DNA from: Phycisphaerales bacterium UBA3190
GTDB lineage: Bacteria; Planctomycetota; Phycisphaerae; Phycisphaerales; UBA1924
DNA length: 64,000 nucleotides
Direction: 5' to 3'
Assembly: GCA_002364005.1 (NCBI GenBank)
Contig: DEXG01000015.1
Coordinates: 1 to 64,000 of the forward strand
The notes under the pieces are model-generated. The model was not told where the DNA came from. It searched no databases and was given only the letters and a program-made list of their open reading frames with translations. Positions 8,488-17,134 of this stretch are shown here, piece by piece. Made by a program: the position numbers and the translations under genes. Within the stretch, counting starts at the first letter, position 1. Every line of letters starts with the position of its first letter.

Positions 8488-9239
8488 AGGTCGTCCAGCC
8501 GCTCGCGCACCACGCGTTCCATCTCGTTGATGACCTCGTCGATGCTCAACACGGAGGTATCGATCACCACCGCGTCCTCAGGACAGACCAGCGGCCCGTC
8601 GCTGCGGGTCGAGTCGATCCGGTCACGCTCAAGGATGCGTTCGCTCATCTCCTCGACACTGACGCTGCCATCAAGCCCAAGCTGATCGATCCTTCGTTCA
8701 GCCCGGACCCGCGGGTCGGCATCGAGATAGAACTTGATCGGGGCATCGGGGAACGCCACGGATCCCTGGTCACGCCCCTCGGTCACCAGTCTCGGGTGCT
8801 GGGCAAAGATGATGCGCTGCTTGCGCACCATGTGCGATCGCAGCTCGGGGATCGTCGCGACGAATGAGACCTTCTTGGTCACATCATCGCATCGAATTCG
8901 ATGGTCGATTGGGGTATCCCACGCCAGAATCGTTGGTGGGTCCTGCGACCAATCAAAGTGCAGATCCGCGCCCAAGACCGTCGAGACCAGCTCGCCGATC
9001 TCTTGTTCGTCGATCTGGCGATCGATCAGGATCGCCGCTGCCGCGCGGTACATCGCCCCGGTATCGAGAAAATCGAGTCCCAGACGCTGCGCGAGACGAC
9101 GCGCCACCGTGGACTTTCCAGTCCCCGCAGGCCCGTCAATGGTAATGATGATCTCTTTGGTGCTCGGCACCGTGAACCCCGTCTTTGTCGCGTCCGGCGT
9201 GGTCTGGGTTACGGGCACGGCTGCCCCCTTCTGCACCAT
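8484..9239 (-). CDS. cmk: Cytidylate kinase
   Basis: 251 residues. Phosphorylates CMP and dCMP with ATP. The P-loop GPAGTGKST lies near residues 36-44, preceded by IIITIDG. Next comes the substrate-site signature LDFLDTGAMYR. The (R)D(Q)GSVAFPDA segment, usually GRDxG(T/S)VVFPDA, is present as EGRDQGSVAFPDA. The LID-like stretch is ILERDRIDSTRSDGPL. The first 30 residues before IIITIDG are an unusual tail, so a later start is possible but none is better supported. It sits 21 nt after the isomerase gene and overlaps pyrD by 4 nt. Confidence 0.92.
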   Translation of the reverse strand: MVQKGAAVPVTQTTPDATKTGFTVPSTKEIIITIDGPAGTGKSTVARRLAQRLGLDFLDTGAMYRAAAAILIDRQIDEQEIGELVSTVLGADLHFDWSQDPPTILAWDTPIDHRIRCDDVTKKVSFVATIPELRSHMVRKQRIIFAQHPRLVTEGRDQGSVAFPDAPIKFYLDADPRVRAERRIDQLGLDGSVSVEEMSERILERDRIDSTRSDGPLVCPEDAVVIDTSVLSIDEVINEMERVVRERLDDL

Positions 9240-9260
9240 CCTGGCGCGTGGGTCCGCTGC

Positions 9261-10151
9261 TCAGGACTCCGCCAGCGACACCAATGCCGCCTCAATCGCG
9301 TCCTTTGTCTGCAGTACACCCAGTGTACCATCACCATCCCCCCTGTAGTCAAGCGCGATATTCCCGCTAAACCCAACCGCCTTGATCGCGGAAACCATGG
9401 GTTCAAGCTCATATCCCACATGAACCGGGGGGGCTGAGTCATCCATCGCTTCAAGCTCTGCAGCCAAGGCATCGAGCCCGCTGAGGCCCTCAGCCGCCTG
9501 CATCGCCTCATCATCGGGCTCCGCTTCCACAAAGCCAAGCGTCGAGGCGTTCACAACCGTTGCATACGGCGTCAACCGACGAAGATAATGGGTGGCATCA
9601 CCCGATTCGTGCGCCGCGACAAAGTCCGGGAGCGTCCCGATCCGGAACCCACCGATCGCCTTGACCAGCTCGGTCGTGCGATCCGGGTCCTGCGTCAGCC
9701 CTGAAGTTGGCGAAATCAGCACATTGATATCGACCTGGTCCGCCGATTCGAGCACTTGCTTCATGCGCTCGGACACCAGCTCGAACACATCGTCCGAATC
9801 CTTGGCGTTGATCGACATCGAAACCGCGTTACAACCGAGCACGCTGCCGGCCACAATGACGCGGGACATGCGATCGATCGCCGCATCGGCCTTGTTCTCG
9901 TTCGAGTTGCCCAGATCCAGCGCCTCGGGCTCACTGAGCATCAGGCAGGTGCACCCGACCTTATCGCCGTTGTCGCGGATCCGGGTAATCTCGGTGCGAC
10001 CCATCCCCTTGAGCAGATCGGTCGACAAATTCAGGGCCCGCAGACCAAGGTGCTCGTGGGTATAACGGGGCAAATCCTGAACGCTCAGGGCGTTCTTGCC
10101 GCGCTTCTTGAGCAGCGAACGAATCGAGTTCACATTCAGCGAATACATCAT
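9261..10151 (-). CDS. Sugar phosphate isomerase/epimerase-like TIM-barrel protein
   Basis: 296 residues. Alternating beta-alpha segments match the xylose isomerase-like / AP endonuclease family 2 barrel: LGLRALNLS, CNAVSMSIN, DINVLISP, RIGTLPDFVAAHESGD, VHVGYELEPMV and NIALDYRGDGD. The family covers isomerases, epimerases and some metal-dependent lyases, so no substrate can be named. Metal ligands are only partly evident (E and D in the last strands). Two consecutive ATG codons (10151 and 10148) could start it. It is first in the apparent isomerase-cmk-pyrD unit and is divergent from the LptC/LptA-like gene with 58 nt between. Confidence 0.7.
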   Translation of the reverse strand: MMYSLNVNSIRSLLKKRGKNALSVQDLPRYTHEHLGLRALNLSTDLLKGMGRTEITRIRDNGDKVGCTCLMLSEPEALDLGNSNENKADAAIDRMSRVIVAGSVLGCNAVSMSINAKDSDDVFELVSERMKQVLESADQVDINVLISPTSGLTQDPDRTTELVKAIGGFRIGTLPDFVAAHESGDATHYLRRLTPYATVVNASTLGFVEAEPDDEAMQAAEGLSGLDALAAELEAMDDSAPPVHVGYELEPMVSAIKAVGFSGNIALDYRGDGDGTLGVLQTKDAIEAALVSLAES

Positions 10152-10209
10152 GCGTCAGACTGTAGGCACAAGATGCCGACCGCCCCACGAGCCGACCTAG
10201 AATCAGGGC

Positions 10210-13200
10210 ATGGCATCGCCCAGCGGCATCTCGTTCAAAGCTCTCGGTCTCATCGCAGCAGGCGTGCTCGCGCTGATCTTCCTCACCATCATCGGTGTCT
10301 CGATCATGCTCGCCCCCCCTGCCCCACCCAAGGGCCCCGACCTCTTCTCTGAAAACCCTGATGATTTCATCGACATCGAGGACACCCAGAGCGGCGGCGC
10401 CATGCTCGTCACCATCGTCGACCAGAACGATCCGACCCGGATCGCCTCAACACTCCGGGCCGACCGCTTCGAGCCCATCGGCGAGGGGCGTCGACGCCTC
10501 GACCAACCCGAGTCCTGGATCTACCTCGACGACGGACGAGCGATCCGCGTCAACGCCGACTTCGCGACCATGCTCATGCCCGATCCGAATCAGGCACCCG
10601 AATCGGGCACGCTCGAGGGCAACATCCTGCTCCGGGCGTACGACTCGACCCCAGCCCCCGGGACGCCCGCGTCTGATGAGCAGCAACCCACACTCACCGC
10701 CCGCTTCGAGGAGCCCGTCGAGTTCGAACGCCGCTACCTGCGCCTGAGCAGCCCCGGGCGTTTCGAGATCGAATCGGCCCAGGTCGACTTCGCGGGCACC
10801 GACCTGACCGTGATCCTCAACGACCTGCGAAACCGCATCGAGATGATCGATGTCGTCCATGGCGACACGCTGGTCATCCACACCGACGCGGTCAATGACC
10901 AATCACCTCAAGAATCGCCGGCCAGCGAACAGTCCGCTTCAACCAAGCCAAAGCCCGCTACACCCGACGCCACCGAAACAGAAACCGACACCCCTCCCAC
11001 CACCAAAGTCGCACAAGACACTCCACGCACCACCACGCCCGAATCCACACAGCCAGCCACACCACCGGCTGCACCCGACACGCAGCGATACATCGTCTCG
11101 CTCGATCGCGATGTTTCCGCATCGGTCCCCGGCTCGGGCACCGTCAATGCCGACACCCTGGAACTCTGGGCCGCGTTCATCGATGGCCAGCTCCCCGATG
11201 ACGCGATCAGACGCATCGCCATCGCCCAGAACGCCCCCCAAGAACCTCAAAAGACCCAGACGAAGAACACGCCCGACAACACCCCAAAGAACTACACCCC
11301 GCCGGCATCCACAAATCCCCCCGCCAAGCAGACGCCAAAGCCAACCGCAGCCGCAGTCACAGAGGGGAACGACCTCGTGATCAACTGGTCGGGCCCCATG
11401 CGCGTGCGTCCGATCGACGCCGAGGTTCCACGCCAGCTTCAGGACGACCACCTCGCACTACGCCTCAGCAGCGACGAGGGCTCGGGCATCACCATGAGCG
11501 CCCCCGATCGCGGGTTCACGGGTCAGGCCAAGGAGCTCACCTACTTCGCCACCCGAGCGGTCGTCAAAATGATCGGCGAGCAGACCAACGAGGGCATCAT
11601 CAAAATGCAGGTCGATCAGGGTGGCACGCTCTTTGCCAGCGCTCTTGATGTGGACCTCACCACAGGCGTGCTGAATATGCCCCAACGCGGGTCGATCACC
11701 ACCATCAACGAGGACCCCGAGCAGATCGCCGCCGTGCGATGGACCAACAAGGCCCAGATCGCCTTCGCGCTCGATGAGCAGGGCGCCATCACCCAGCGAT
11801 TGCGCCACGCACGCTTCGAGGGTGCCGCGATCGCTGAACAGGCCGGCAACTCGATCGGTGCCCGCGTGATCGACGCGACACTCGACCCCACGCTCCCCCC
11901 CGCTTCCGCTCTGACCACCCTCGCCCTCACCGAGGGCGTGATCGCCAGCGCCGAGAAACAAACGCTGACCGGCCGTGATCTCACCATCGACTTCGTCCCC
12001 GACGCGATCCCGGGCAACCCGCCACACCCGGTCAGGATCACCTCGATCGGTTCGTCCATGGGACGCACGCCCGATGCCATGCTCCGGGCAAACGACCTGC
12101 ACGCCGAGCTCTTCCTCGATGAATCGGGCCAGACCCGTTTACGCACGGCCCGGGCAGTCGGCGATGTGAACTACCGCGACAGCAGCCGGACCACCGCCGT
12201 TGCCTCCAACCTCGACGCCGACGCCGTGCAGGAGATCATCGTCCTCACCGGCCCGGACACCAGCGTCACCCAGGCCGGTTCGACCATCGCCGGCAACCAC
12301 ATCACCCTGCGGGCCAAACGCCGCAGCGTCGAGGTGCAGGGCGCGGGCACCTTCGACCACGATATCGCCCTTGCTCAAGACCCCAACGCCAATCCCGGTC
12401 AGCTCGGGCACATCAGTACCCGCTGGGCCGACTCGATGCGATTCGACGACACGCTGGGGACGATCGAGTGCATCGGCAGCGTCCGCATGATCTCCACGCC
12501 CGACGCGCTCACCCGCGACACGCTCAACGCGGACCGAGTCACCATCAACCTGACCCCGATGCCCAGCAGCGACCCGATCGCCGGCGGACAAAACCGTCAG
12601 CGTGAACTGCTCAGTGCCCGCGCCAGCGGCCGGGCAGAACCGGGCAAAGATCCCCAGCCCGCGTCGATCGAATCCCGCAGCTACGCCGTCGATGACCCCG
12701 AACTGGCCATCGGCGTGCTCTACCTCGAGGGTGCCCAGATCCTCGCGGACAACCAGCAGCAAACACTCAGCGTCCCGGGCGAGGGGGCCCTGCTGCTGCT
12801 CGATCGTGAGCAGGACCCAGACCAGCCCCAGAGCGACCGCTCGCTCGATGGCTCGGGGCTCACCCGCTTCACATGGAAATCACGCATGCTCCTGAACCGG
12901 GCCGACGGCCAGGGCACATTCAACGGCAGCGTCAAGGTTGATCACAAGTCGCTCACCAGCAACCAGATCGCCACCCTGACCACCGATACCCTCGTCGCCC
13001 GTTTCCAAGCCCAGCAACCTGAGCCCGGGACAGGCGCCGAACCAAGCACCGACCCGACCAGCATCAGCACGGGCATGGCCCTGCAGAGCGCCACCGCCAC
13101 GGGCGATGTGCGTTTCCTGTTCAACGATGCCGAACTGCTCTGCGACGAAGCAATCTATGACGCGATCGCGGACTCGCTGTTTGCTCAGTCGCTCGGGGAC

Positions 13201-13338
13201 ACCCTCGTCACCTATTACGACAACACCCAGCCCGCCCCGTTCTCGGCACGCACCATGCGTTGGGATCTGAGCAAAGAAGGCCGAGACCGCATCGAGTTCA
13301 ATGCACCCTCGCCGATTCGGACCACGCCAGGCGGGTGA
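10210..13338 (+). CDS. Large LptC/LptA (OstA)-like envelope protein
   Basis: 1042 residues. One N-terminal transmembrane helix (about 10-33, LGLIAAGVLALIFLTIIGV) is followed by a long periplasmic region. Several stretches read like OstA/LptA beta-jellyroll repeats: GTLEGNILLRAYDS, GTIECIGSVRMISTPDAL, GQGTFNGSVKVDHKSL and ATATGDVRFLFNDAELLCDE. Those families bridge lipopolysaccharide from the inner membrane LptBFG complex to LptD. Residues about 235-300 and 340-385 are Pro/Thr/Gln-rich linkers. LptC and LptA are each about 190 residues in enterobacteria, so this is several times larger and may merge their roles. No lptB is adjacent. A polysaccharide or lipid cargo other than LPS is possible. 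Confidence 0.6.
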   Translation: MASPSGISFKALGLIAAGVLALIFLTIIGVSIMLAPPAPPKGPDLFSENPDDFIDIEDTQSGGAMLVTIVDQNDPTRIASTLRADRFEPIGEGRRRLDQPESWIYLDDGRAIRVNADFATMLMPDPNQAPESGTLEGNILLRAYDSTPAPGTPASDEQQPTLTARFEEPVEFERRYLRLSSPGRFEIESAQVDFAGTDLTVILNDLRNRIEMIDVVHGDTLVIHTDAVNDQSPQESPASEQSASTKPKPATPDATETETDTPPTTKVAQDTPRTTTPESTQPATPPAAPDTQRYIVSLDRDVSASVPGSGTVNADTLELWAAFIDGQLPDDAIRRIAIAQNAPQEPQKTQTKNTPDNTPKNYTPPASTNPPAKQTPKPTAAAVTEGNDLVINWSGPMRVRPIDAEVPRQLQDDHLALRLSSDEGSGITMSAPDRGFTGQAKELTYFATRAVVKMIGEQTNEGIIKMQVDQGGTLFASALDVDLTTGVLNMPQRGSITTINEDPEQIAAVRWTNKAQIAFALDEQGAITQRLRHARFEGAAIAEQAGNSIGARVIDATLDPTLPPASALTTLALTEGVIASAEKQTLTGRDLTIDFVPDAIPGNPPHPVRITSIGSSMGRTPDAMLRANDLHAELFLDESGQTRLRTARAVGDVNYRDSSRTTAVASNLDADAVQEIIVLTGPDTSVTQAGSTIAGNHITLRAKRRSVEVQGAGTFDHDIALAQDPNANPGQLGHISTRWADSMRFDDTLGTIECIGSVRMISTPDALTRDTLNADRVTINLTPMPSSDPIAGGQNRQRELLSARASGRAEPGKDPQPASIESRSYAVDDPELAIGVLYLEGAQILADNQQQTLSVPGEGALLLLDREQDPDQPQSDRSLDGSGLTRFTWKSRMLLNRADGQGTFNGSVKVDHKSLTSNQIATLTTDTLVARFQAQQPEPGTGAEPSTDPTSISTGMALQSATATGDVRFLFNDAELLCDEAIYDAIADSLFAQSLGDTLVTYYDNTQPAPFSARTMRWDLSKEGRDRIEFNAPSPIRTTPGG

Positions 13339-13385
13339 CCAGCACCACCGACAACCTATTTCAGTTGATGAAAACCGTCAGACGC

Positions 13386-14264
13386 TCAGGAAGTGGTCTT
13401 GGCCCCAGACGCCGCGTGCGCGTGTGAGTGTTCGATCCACGAGTGCCCCACTGGGACGCCGATCAACGCGCCACCGGCCCATGCCGACGGCGACACGATC
13501 AGGTACCCGGGCAGCCCACCTTTGTAGACCAACTCTTCGAGTGCTCCTGCTCCTGGCATGAAGATCCCGACCAGCGGCGCGATCACGCCGCAGAGCATCA
13601 CGCCCAGCATGACCGGGGCATAGGGGGTCCCCGAGTGCCCACCTTTTTCTTCGCTCATCGACCCTGCGATCATTGCGCCGACGACGCCAGCCATGATTCC
13701 CGCGAGGAACCCCACTCCAATCGACTGCCCGGGCAGATCGGATCGGCCAAAGAGCCAGGCGACGACTCCGGACGCCACCAGCGCACCGACCATGGCACCG
13801 AGCATCGCCTTGTTCTGCAGCCAACCACGCAGCCGATCGGGCTTGAAGCTCGAGATCGGATCTGATTCATCGTTTCGACTCAGCAAGGCCCCAACCACCA
13901 GCACGACCAGCAGCAGCACGAGGGCCTCGACCGCGAGCATGACCAGTGTCCCCGAATCTGGGGCAAGCTGATACACACGCCCGAGCCGGCCCGAGGTCCA
14001 AGCGACCCAGCCCAGCACGAAGCCCATGCCCAGCAGCGATTCACGGCGACCGCCCAGCATCCCGCCCAAGAATCCCATCAACGCCACCAGCAGCCCAACA
14101 CCCAGGAGCGCGATGATCCCCGCTCCAAGCGACACCCCGCTCAGCAGCGTGTGCTGCTTGGAGCCGTCGGGCGCAACCACGCGTCCGGCGAGTTCCGCGG
14201 CGATCGGCCCGATCACGCCCAGCGCGATGGCGCGGCTGATCCACTGTCGTATGGCAAGCATCAT
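13386..14264 (-). CDS. Polytopic membrane protein of unknown function
   Basis: 292 residues with about seven hydrophobic helices (for example GVSLGAGIIALLGVGLLVALMGF, written here only in part, and VLLLVVLVVGALL). Several are Gly/Ala-rich (AGIMAGVVGAMIAGSM). A charged cytoplasmic loop, NDESDPISSFKPDRLRG, lies mid-protein and the C-terminus is His-rich (GHSWIEHSHAHA). I do not recognise the family. I chose ATG 14264, 58 nt from the divergent neighbour's start. It converges on the LptC/LptA-like gene. Confidence 0.6.
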   Translation of the reverse strand: MMLAIRQWISRAIALGVIGPIAAELAGRVVAPDGSKQHTLLSGVSLGAGIIALLGVGLLVALMGFLGGMLGGRRESLLGMGFVLGWVAWTSGRLGRVYQLAPDSGTLVMLAVEALVLLLVVLVVGALLSRNDESDPISSFKPDRLRGWLQNKAMLGAMVGALVASGVVAWLFGRSDLPGQSIGVGFLAGIMAGVVGAMIAGSMSEEKGGHSGTPYAPVMLGVMLCGVIAPLVGIFMPGAGALEELVYKGGLPGYLIVSPSAWAGGALIGVPVGHSWIEHSHAHAASGAKTTS

Positions 14265-14322
14265 GCCCGTATCATCGACACAACACCGCGCCGGGGCAAG
14301 CAAACTCGTGTACCATCAGCCC

Positions 14323-15468
14323 ATGAGCCCCTCTCAAAGCCAGAAAAAGACCGAAGAGCAGCATTCTCGACCAGCTTTGCGTGAGCCCAGGTTCATGCTC
14401 AGCGACCTCTTCGACGAACTCATCTGGCCACGGGTGCTCCGCGCCCCAGCCCTGGCCCTGTCGCCAAACCGGATGCTCAGCGGCTGCGTCGCCGTGTTCC
14501 TGATCTCGCTCGTGCTGAGAATCTATGACCTGCTCCGCGGGGCATCGAGCGATGATGCTCTCAATACCAGCCGATCGGTTTCCAACTCGCTCGGTCAGAT
14601 CGGCGACCAGACGCTCGATGGCATCATCTCTCTGAACCCAATCGCGTTCAGTTCGGCCGCGACGAACACCGCCACCCTCGTACGCGACAGCGTCATGCAC
14701 AACCCGCTGCTCTCGATCCTGCTCGGGATCCCTATGGTCGCCATCATCGCTCTGGCCGGCGGGGCCATCTCCCGCTCTGCAGCGTTTGAGTTCGCCCAGG
14801 GACGATTCGCATCACGCGAAGAAACACTCTACTTCAGTCTCCAGCGCGCCCGCCAGTTCGTGACCGCGGTTCTGGGCCCGGTCGCATTCTCGATCGTCGT
14901 ATTGATGATCATCGCGCTGGGTGGGCTGCTCCTGAGCGTCCCCATCGTTGATATGCTCGGAGCCGCGTTCTACGGCATCGGGCTGGCGCTGGGCATCATC
15001 GCGACCGCCGTGCTCATGCTCCATGTCGTCGCATCCCCCATGATCATCCCCGCGCTGGCGATCGAGGGCACCGACGCGTTCGACGCGATCCAGCGCAGCT
15101 ATGCCTATGTCATCGGCAGACCGCTGCGATACCTTACCTATCTTGTGCTCCTCACCCTGCTGGGGGTGCTCGCGGTCACCATCTTCGCCTTGGTGGCACG
15201 CCAGAGCGTCGAATGGACCAACTGGGCCGCGACCTTCCTGGCCAATGACGCGACCGACCGGGCCCTGACAGGCAACGGCGAACTCGGCGCGACAAAGAAA
15301 CTGGCCCACAACACCATCGCCTTCTGGCGCAGCATCATCGACATCATCGTCGCCGGCTACATCGTCTCGGTCTTCTTCACCAGCGCCTCGCTGCTCTACC
15401 TCTCGGTGCGTCGCATCTGCGACGGGCAGGGCATCAGCGAGATCTGGGAACCCGTCAACCACGGCTAA
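14323..15468 (+). CDS. Polytopic membrane protein of unknown function
   Basis: 381 residues. A polar N-terminal tail of about 50 residues is followed by roughly six transmembrane segments, including GCVAVFLISLVLRIYDLL, VAIIALAGGAISRSAAF, FSIVVLMIIALGGLLL and YLTYLVLLTLLGVLAV. The motif AIEGTDAFDAIQRSYAYVIGRP between helices resembles loops in uncharacterised glycerophosphoryl-diester-type membrane domain and DUF4013-like proteins, but that is only a resemblance. The start at 14323 was chosen over upstream in-frame codons because it leaves room for the divergent promoter. It stops 6 nt before the end of truB (convergent). Confidence 0.65.
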   Translation: MSPSQSQKKTEEQHSRPALREPRFMLSDLFDELIWPRVLRAPALALSPNRMLSGCVAVFLISLVLRIYDLLRGASSDDALNTSRSVSNSLGQIGDQTLDGIISLNPIAFSSAATNTATLVRDSVMHNPLLSILLGIPMVAIIALAGGAISRSAAFEFAQGRFASREETLYFSLQRARQFVTAVLGPVAFSIVVLMIIALGGLLLSVPIVDMLGAAFYGIGLALGIIATAVLMLHVVASPMIIPALAIEGTDAFDAIQRSYAYVIGRPLRYLTYLVLLTLLGVLAVTIFALVARQSVEWTNWAATFLANDATDRALTGNGELGATKKLAHNTIAFWRSIIDIIVAGYIVSVFFTSASLLYLSVRRICDGQGISEIWEPVNHG

Positions 15469-15474
15469 ACCCGC

Positions 15475-16206
15475 TCATTCCGGCGCAAACCGCTCCGGAT
15501 CCAGCGAAAGCGACCACGGGTCCATCGGGTCGGGCAACGCATCGAGCGTCAACGCCTCGTCGATCGTGAACCGCCCCACTCGTGTGCGACGCAGGGCCGT
15601 GAGCACACCACCGGCACCAACTTCAGCACCGATATCCCGCCCCAGCGACCGGATGTAAGTCCCCTTGCCACAGGTGATATCGAGCGTGAGCATCGGCCAG
15701 GCGTAGGACACGATCTCAATGGCATCGATGCGGATCGGGCGGGCCTGAAGCTCGACCGTCTCGCCACGACGCGCCATCGCGTAGGCACGCTGCCCGTTGA
15801 CCTTGATCGCCGAATACGGCGGGGGCTTCTGCATCACATCGCCCGTCCAGCGATCACATGCGCCGCGGATCTCATCGAGCGTGGGCTCGCGATCGACCTG
15901 GACCGGTGTCATCTCGCCCTCGAGATCATCGGTACTCGACAGGCGCGAGAGATCGATGGTCGTCTCGTACTGCTTCACCCCCACCATGACCTGATCGCAG
16001 CGTTTGGTCGCCTTGCCCATAAGGACCACCAGCACCCCGCTGGCCAGCGGATCGAGCGTGCCCCCGTGCCCGACCTTGACCCGCTTGGGTGCCCCACCCG
16101 CCTTGAGCTTGCCCCGGACCTTGGCACAGACCTGCATCGACGACATGCCCAGGGGCTTGTCGACCACGATCACACCCTCGATCGGTTGTTGCGGCTGCTC
16201 GGTCAT
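15475..16206 (-). CDS. truB: tRNA pseudouridine(55) synthase TruB
   Basis: 243 residues. Converts U55 in the T-loop of tRNAs to pseudouridine. The catalytic motif GHGGTLDPLASGVL contains the nucleophilic aspartate. KPLGMSS near the N-terminus, PPPYSAIKVNGQRAY, and the CGKGTYIRSLGRDIG segment are all classic TruB signatures. The length is at the short end because the C-terminal PUA domain of longer homologues is missing. An apparent Rho-independent terminator on the same strand lies only about 30 nt upstream of its ATG, so it is either separately promoted or attenuated. Confidence 0.94.
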   Translation of the reverse strand: MTEQPQQPIEGVIVVDKPLGMSSMQVCAKVRGKLKAGGAPKRVKVGHGGTLDPLASGVLVVLMGKATKRCDQVMVGVKQYETTIDLSRLSSTDDLEGEMTPVQVDREPTLDEIRGACDRWTGDVMQKPPPYSAIKVNGQRAYAMARRGETVELQARPIRIDAIEIVSYAWPMLTLDITCGKGTYIRSLGRDIGAEVGAGGVLTALRRTRVGRFTIDEALTLDALPDPMDPWSLSLDPERFAPE

Positions 16207-16234
16207 CCCACCACTCTAGCCCTCACCCCATGTG

Positions 16235-16270
16235 CAAAAACCGCACCGCCCGAAACACTCGGGCGGCGCG
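16235..16270 (-). terminator. Minus-strand intrinsic terminator ahead of truB
   Basis: On the minus strand CCGCCCGA, a 5-nt loop and TCGGGCGG form a perfect 8-bp stem, followed by TGCGGTTTTT. It ends the transcript coming from the AhpD-like gene or a structured leader, about 30 nt before the truB start. Confidence 0.7.
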
Positions 16271-16438
16271 GCGCAGGAAATGGGGTGATCCTGTTGATCC
16301 GTGCTCAGGAACACAGATCGGTATTCGGTTGGCCGGGCTCCGGACCCGGGGCCCGGCCACGGCACCTCGGAGAGGGAGTTCGAGGCGCCGCTTTGTTGTC
16401 AGGCTCAGTCAGGTGATTGCCTGAGCCCGTGTTCGTTC
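16271..16438 (-). ncRNA. Candidate structured RNA or 3' UTR (multi-hairpin)
   Basis: Read on the minus strand, this stretch folds into four further hairpins before the terminator. They are GGCTCAG/CTGAGCC, GGCGCCTCG/CGAGGTGCC (one G-T pair), GGCCGGGC/GCCCGGCC and ATCTGTG/CACGGAT (one T-G pair). No reading frame or Shine-Dalgarno is seen. It could be a stand-alone RNA, the 3' UTR of the AhpD-like gene, or a truB leader. I could not match it to 4.5S, 6S, tmRNA or RNase P. Confidence 0.35.
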
Positions 16439-16439
16439 G

Positions 16440-16994
16440 TCAAACCGCCGCCGATGCAACGAGTTCGACTTCTGGGAAATCATTTTCTGTCTCGATCACA
16501 TGGTTCATGTAGTTCGTGAACAGGTTGAAGGTGGTGATCGCGACGACCTCCAGGATTTCTTCTTCGCTGAGCTGCGTGTGTGCCGCCTCCAGTGCCTCGT
16601 CGCCAATGAAGCCGCGGTTCTCGACGATGGCCTTGGCCAGGTCGATCGCCGACTGTGTCTTGGGATCGCCCGATTGACCTTTTCGGTTCAGCTCACGCTC
16701 TTCGTCGCTCAGGCCGACCATTTTGCCGATGGCGTTATGGGCTGCGGCGCAGTAGCCGCACTTTGAGAAGTTGGCGATGGCCAGAGCCAGCGATTCACCG
16801 AACTTATCGCCCAAGGTGCCCGTGGCGAGGGCTTCCTTCTGCTTGACATAGCTATTGAGCGCCGCCGGCGACTTGCCCAGCGTCCCGAGCAGGTTTGGCA
16901 CCATCCCGAGCTGCTGCTTCATGTGCTCAAGCGTTGCCTTGGTCGACTCTGGGGCCTGTTCAATGCTGGTTGGTTCAATGCGAGGCATGGTCAT
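16440..16994 (-). CDS. AhpD-like / carboxymuconolactone decarboxylase-family protein
   Basis: 184 residues, all-helical. The signature SKCGYCAAAHNAIG carries the redox CxxC pair plus the downstream histidine (CxxCxxxH) of AhpD-type alkylhydroperoxidases, which reduce peroxides with a dithiol partner. The rest, MVPNLLGTLGKSPAALNSYV and the ITTFNLFTNYMNHV helix, is typical of peroxidase-related CMD proteins. It is divergent from a TetR regulator, and a palindromic site lies between the two starts. Thioredoxin, a plausible electron donor, is next but one. The substrate is not determinable. Confidence 0.85.
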   Translation of the reverse strand: MTMPRIEPTSIEQAPESTKATLEHMKQQLGMVPNLLGTLGKSPAALNSYVKQKEALATGTLGDKFGESLALAIANFSKCGYCAAAHNAIGKMVGLSDEERELNRKGQSGDPKTQSAIDLAKAIVENRGFIGDEALEAAHTQLSEEEILEVVAITTFNLFTNYMNHVIETENDFPEVELVASAAV

Positions 16995-17032
16995 TCTCCG
17001 TTCAGACTTTCTGGGATTTCCGTCTCATCCGC

Positions 17033-17061
17033 TTGCGGAATCGTCCGCCATACAGTACAAT
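17033..17061 (+). promoter_or_regulatory. Putative sigma70-type promoter of tetR
   Basis: TTGCGG at 17033-17038 and TACAAT at 17056-17061 are separated by 17 nt. The -10 box abuts the palindromic operator-like site, consistent with repression by steric block. Confidence 0.4.
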
Positions 17062-17076
17062 AGACCAACCTGTCTG
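17061..17076. promoter_or_regulatory. Putative TetR operator 1 (TAGAC-N6-GTCTG)
   Basis: A near-palindrome in the divergent ahpD-like/tetR region. TAGAC and GTCTG are separated by six bases, and AATAGACC is shared exactly with the second site at 17776. TetR-family dimers bind such inverted repeats and usually control their divergent neighbour. Confidence 0.5.
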
Positions 17077-17134
17077 TTTATTCCTGCCGATCAAAGAATA
17101 TGACAGAAGTTTGTTCCCCCGCAAAGGTCTCACC

